Below are positions 15,161 to 17,368 of a stretch of DNA of 17,368 nucleotides, piece by piece (positions within the stretch are counted from its first letter, which is position 1; each line of letters begins with the position of its first letter). Origin of the DNA: Bacillota bacterium. Lineage in GTDB: Bacteria > Bacillota > Clostridia > Oscillospirales > Ruminococcaceae. The DNA is taken from positions 1 to 17,368 of the forward strand of contig JAKPGH010000020.1 of NCBI GenBank assembly GCA_029550985.1, given 5' to 3'. Both the position numbers and the translations under genes were made by a program. The notes under the pieces are model-generated. The model searched no databases. It worked only from the letters and a program-made list of their open reading frames with translations, and had not been told where the DNA came from.

Positions 15161-16573
15161 CTACCCTTTGTGGGACACAAAAGCTCCAAAGGCTTTGTAG
15201 GCTTGATAGACGTCGGTTTTCGCCACCACCTCAAAGGGAGCGTGCATGGACAAAACGGGAACGCCAATATCCACCACGTCGGCTCCCAGCCGGGAGATGA
15301 ACTTGGCCACCGTGCCGCCGCCGCCTGCGTCCACCTTGCCCAGCTCAGCCGTTTGCCAAATGACCCCCGCCTCGTCAAAAATGCGGCGGATCCGCCCGAC
15401 AAATTCCGCGGAAGCGTCGTTGGTGCCGCCCTTGCCGCCGGCTCCCGTATACTTGCTCATGACGGCGCCGTAGTTGAGATAACAGGCGTTTTTCTTCTCG
15501 TGAACATCGGGGAAGGTTGGGTCAAAAGCGGCGTTGACGTCGGCGGAAAGGCACTGGCTTTTCTCCAGCACATGACGGCCTTCCAGCCCCTGGGTGCCGG
15601 CCAAATCCTGTATGAAATGCTCCAAAAAGCGGGAGTTGAGCCCCGTATTCCCGTCGGAGCCGGTCTCTTCCTTATCGGCCAGGATATTTACCCAGGTGTA
15701 TTCCGGTTGGAGATGCTCCAGGCAAGCCATGATGGAGGTGTAGGCGCACACCCTGTCGTCGTGGCCATAGGCCCCAATCATGGAGCGGTCAAACCCCAAA
15801 TCCCGAGCTTTGAAGGCGGGAACCAGGGTAAGCTCAGCGGAAAGGAAGTCGGCTTCCACAATTCCGTATTTTTCAAACAGAATCTGGAGAATGCGAAGCT
15901 TTACTTTTTCACTGGCTTTGTCGTCTTTAAAGGGAAGGGAGCCCACCAGAACATTGAGCTCTTCCCCCTTGATGCCCTCATGGAGAGGACGCTTGTTCTG
16001 CTCTTTGGAAAGATGGGGCAACAAGTCGTTGATGCAGAAAATGGGATCGTCCTCCGACTCGCCGATGGAAACCTTTACGGTGGTTCCGTCTTTTTTGACG
16101 ATAACGCCGTGCAGGGCAAGGGGAATGGTTACCCACTGATATTTTCGCACGCCGCCGTAATAATGGGTTTTCAGCATGGCAAGCTGAGCCTCTTCATAAA
16201 GAGGGCGCTGCTTGAGGTCCATTCTGGGAGAATCGATGTGGCTTGCCACAATGCGCACTCCCTCCGAGAGAGGGCGCTTGCCGATGGCCGCAAAAATCAA
16301 TGCCTTTCCCCGGTTGTTAAGATAAATCTTATCGCCCGGTTGATACGTTTTTTTCGGGTCAAACGGCTGAAATCCCTTTTGCTGCAGCAGCTTCTCGGTA
16401 TATTCCACCGCTTCCCGTTCGGTTTTAGCCTTGTCCAGGAAGGTTTTGTAGCCCTCGCAAAAATCAAAAGCCTGTTTTAATTCATCCTCTGTCATGAGGA
16501 TTCCGGCATTTTCCGGCTTTAAGCACAGCTGTTCCGCCAGCAGCTCCCCGGGAGTTTTCTTCGGTTCGGACAT
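15161..16573 (-). CDS. M18-family aminopeptidase (aminopeptidase 1)
   Basis: A 470-residue dinuclear zinc metallopeptidase that removes N-terminal residues from peptides in the cytoplasm. All expected metal ligands and catalytic residues can be placed: ASHIDSPR (His112), the bridging aspartate in YGHDDRVCA (272/273), DKEETGSDG with the catalytic and ligand glutamates (302, 303), SADVNAAFDP (Asp345) and SMHAPFEV (His444). I chose the ATG at 16573, which has AAAGGA about 9 bases upstream. The GTG two codons earlier is too close to that site. It lies about 100 bases after the lytic transglycosylase gene, with an inverted repeat in between, and precedes the trkA promoter. Confidence 0.95.
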   Translation of the reverse strand: MSEPKKTPGELLAEQLCLKPENAGILMTEDELKQAFDFCEGYKTFLDKAKTEREAVEYTEKLLQQKGFQPFDPKKTYQPGDKIYLNNRGKALIFAAIGKRPLSEGVRIVASHIDSPRMDLKQRPLYEEAQLAMLKTHYYGGVRKYQWVTIPLALHGVIVKKDGTTVKVSIGESEDDPIFCINDLLPHLSKEQNKRPLHEGIKGEELNVLVGSLPFKDDKASEKVKLRILQILFEKYGIVEADFLSAELTLVPAFKARDLGFDRSMIGAYGHDDRVCAYTSIMACLEHLQPEYTWVNILADKEETGSDGNTGLNSRFLEHFIQDLAGTQGLEGRHVLEKSQCLSADVNAAFDPTFPDVHEKKNACYLNYGAVMSKYTGAGGKGGTNDASAEFVGRIRRIFDEAGVIWQTAELGKVDAGGGGTVAKFISRLGADVVDIGVPVLSMHAPFEVVAKTDVYQAYKAFGAFVSHKG

Positions 16574-16610
16574 GGTCACTCATCCTTTCCAGCACACATT
16601 CGTAAAGATT

Positions 16611-16665
16611 TGCCCTTGACGTGGGAATACCGAAACCGATGGATGAAAGGATTCCGTCAAGGGTA
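16611..16665. repeat. Inverted repeat in the transglycosylase-aminopeptidase gap
   Basis: The arms CCCTTGACG (16613-16621) and CGTCAAGGG (16655-16663) are perfect complements. The pairing can continue inward through GAAT/ATTC with a 3-base bulge, giving about 13 bp around a 22-base loop. There is no U-run, so it is not a standard terminator. It fills most of the gap between the two minus-strand genes and could be an mRNA structure or a protein-binding site. Confidence 0.6.
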
Positions 16666-16673
16666 ACCATATT

Positions 16674-17249
16674 TTAGAATTGATAAAGTTGGCTGTAAAT
16701 CTTCTTGGTTTGCAGCACCTTGGCCACATAGGCCCGGGTATCTCCAAAGGGAATATAGTCTAATGTGGAGCCGTCCCGGGAGTATTCCTCCCTGGCCAGC
16801 CAGTTTTTTACATTACCCCAACCGGCATGGTAAGCGGCCAGCACTTCCCGTTCCCCTTTGAATTCTTCCGTCAGCAACGACAAAATGGCGGTGCCGTACC
16901 GGATATTGGTTTCGGGTTCGAACATATCGCCAAAGGTTCTGTCCTCGTCGTCCCCCATCCGCCAGCGGGCCCACTCGAAGGTGTCCTCGGTAATCTGCAT
17001 CAACCCCCGAGCCTCCACATGGGAAACCGCTTGATGGTCAAAGCCGCTTTCACAGTGAATAACGGCAAAGACCAGTTCCGGAGCCAGCCCCCGCTCCCTG
17101 GCGCAGGCCAGCACCGTTTCTCGATAATGGACAGGATAGGCGGCGCGGTAAAAATGCAGTATTGCCAAACGCGTGCATCCAGCCAGTATTAGGATTGCCA
17201 TCAGCAGGAAAATAAACCTGCCGACGCCGGATTTTCTTCGAAGATTCAT
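16674..17249 (-). CDS. Slt-type soluble lytic transglycosylase domain protein, membrane-attached
   Basis: A 191-residue peptidoglycan-cleaving enzyme with an N-terminal hydrophobic segment (12-24) and one SLT domain. The catalytic glutamate is Glu67 in IHCESGF, followed by the family motif EARGLMQI and later AAYHAGWGNV, which lines the active site. The signal ends in LAGC (Cys25), a good lipobox, so the protein may be a lipoprotein outside the membrane rather than having a plain anchor as in many clostridial homologues. The ATG at 17249 has GGGGAGG just upstream and overlaps the coaE stop in an ATGA, so the two are coupled. This coaE-transglycosylase order is common in Firmicutes. Confidence 0.93.
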   Translation of the reverse strand: MNLRRKSGVGRFIFLLMAILILAGCTRLAILHFYRAAYPVHYRETVLACARERGLAPELVFAVIHCESGFDHQAVSHVEARGLMQITEDTFEWARWRMGDDEDRTFGDMFEPETNIRYGTAILSLLTEEFKGEREVLAAYHAGWGNVKNWLAREEYSRDGSTLDYIPFGDTRAYVAKVLQTKKIYSQLYQF

Positions 17250-17368
17250 GAACCCTCCCCGGTCACGAGCTTTTTCAGCTCATCCAGCACCCGATCCACC
17301 TGGGCATACAAATTCTGCAAGCTGCCGTCATTGACAATGATATGATGGGAACGAGACGTGTAATACTC
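17246..17368 (-). CDS. coaE: Dephospho-CoA kinase, C-terminal end (partial)
   Basis: The last 40 codons of a gene that runs in from the right edge. The visible residues (HHIIVNDGSLQNLYAQVDRV, then LDELKKL) match the C terminus of CoaE, where the strand ending in IxNDGSL is followed by a helix. CoaE phosphorylates dephospho-CoA, the last step of coenzyme A synthesis; the ATP-binding part is outside the window. Its TGA overlaps the start of the lytic transglycosylase gene. The short length makes the call less certain, but the downstream transglycosylase supports it. Confidence 0.8.
   Translation of the reverse strand, partial: EYYTSRSHHIIVNDGSLQNLYAQVDRVLDELKKLVTGEGS

Noticed and set aside
8936..16480. 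Several long plus-strand open frames opposite pncB, pfkA, trkA and the M18 aminopeptidase
   Set aside because: Each mirrors a well-supported minus-strand gene. Long antisense frames follow from codon use that avoids TTA, CTA and TCA in the real genes.
16482..16670. 62-codon minus-strand frame at the start of the aminopeptidase gene
   Set aside because: It overlaps the aminopeptidase coding region in another frame, covers the inverted repeat, and shows no family features.

Overview
The window looks like ordinary chromosome of a Gram-positive-type bacterium of the phylum Bacillota, most likely a clostridial or related anaerobic lineage. The evidence is the gene families (CsaA, the TrpR-like YerC, DUF503/YlxP, the lon-ysxC pair, coaE followed by a small membrane-attached lytic transglycosylase), AGGAGG-type ribosome binding sites and sigma-A-like promoters. 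Species cannot be named from this sequence alone. There is no rRNA, tRNA, transposase, integrase, CRISPR array or phage structural gene, and base composition looks uniform throughout.

Layout. Bases 1-1368 are on the plus strand: the end of a FecCD-type ABC permease, its overlapping ATPase, and csaA. A strong bidirectional terminator at 1452-1491 separates csaA from the convergent block. Everything from 1539 to the right edge is on the minus strand. Read in the direction of transcription (right to left) it contains: the end of coaE, a small lytic transglycosylase and an M18 aminopeptidase; then a promoter followed by trkA, trkH, a DUF503 gene and an HD-domain hydrolase; then pfkA, pncB and a YbaK-like deacylase; then lon, ysxC and lysA; then a good promoter followed by yerC, a class I methyltransferase and hslO. 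No gene-free stretch exceeds 300 bases. The longest gaps (1369-1538, 8009-8165, 11143-11296, 3496-3595, 16574-16673) hold the terminator, promoters and hairpins listed below.

How the genes fit together. trkA and trkH form a complete potassium uptake pair (cytoplasmic gating subunit and membrane channel). lon, ysxC and hslO cover proteolysis, 50S ribosome assembly and redox-activated chaperoning. pfkA and pncB serve glycolysis and NAD salvage, and lysA makes lysine from diaminopimelate. Several start codons need moving from the longest open frame to an internal codon with a proper ribosome binding site (hslO, lysA, ysxC, trkA, the aminopeptidase, the HD protein). The methyltransferase begins at a TTG overlapping the yerC stop.

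I did not find an undescribed defence or mobile system. The points most worth a second look are regulatory or contextual: a terminator-like hairpin just before the lon ribosome binding site, a stem-loop placed right at the predicted 5' end of the trkA mRNA, a palindrome over the yerC -35 box, and a DUF503 gene plus a phage-type HD hydrolase placed in the potassium transporter cluster.
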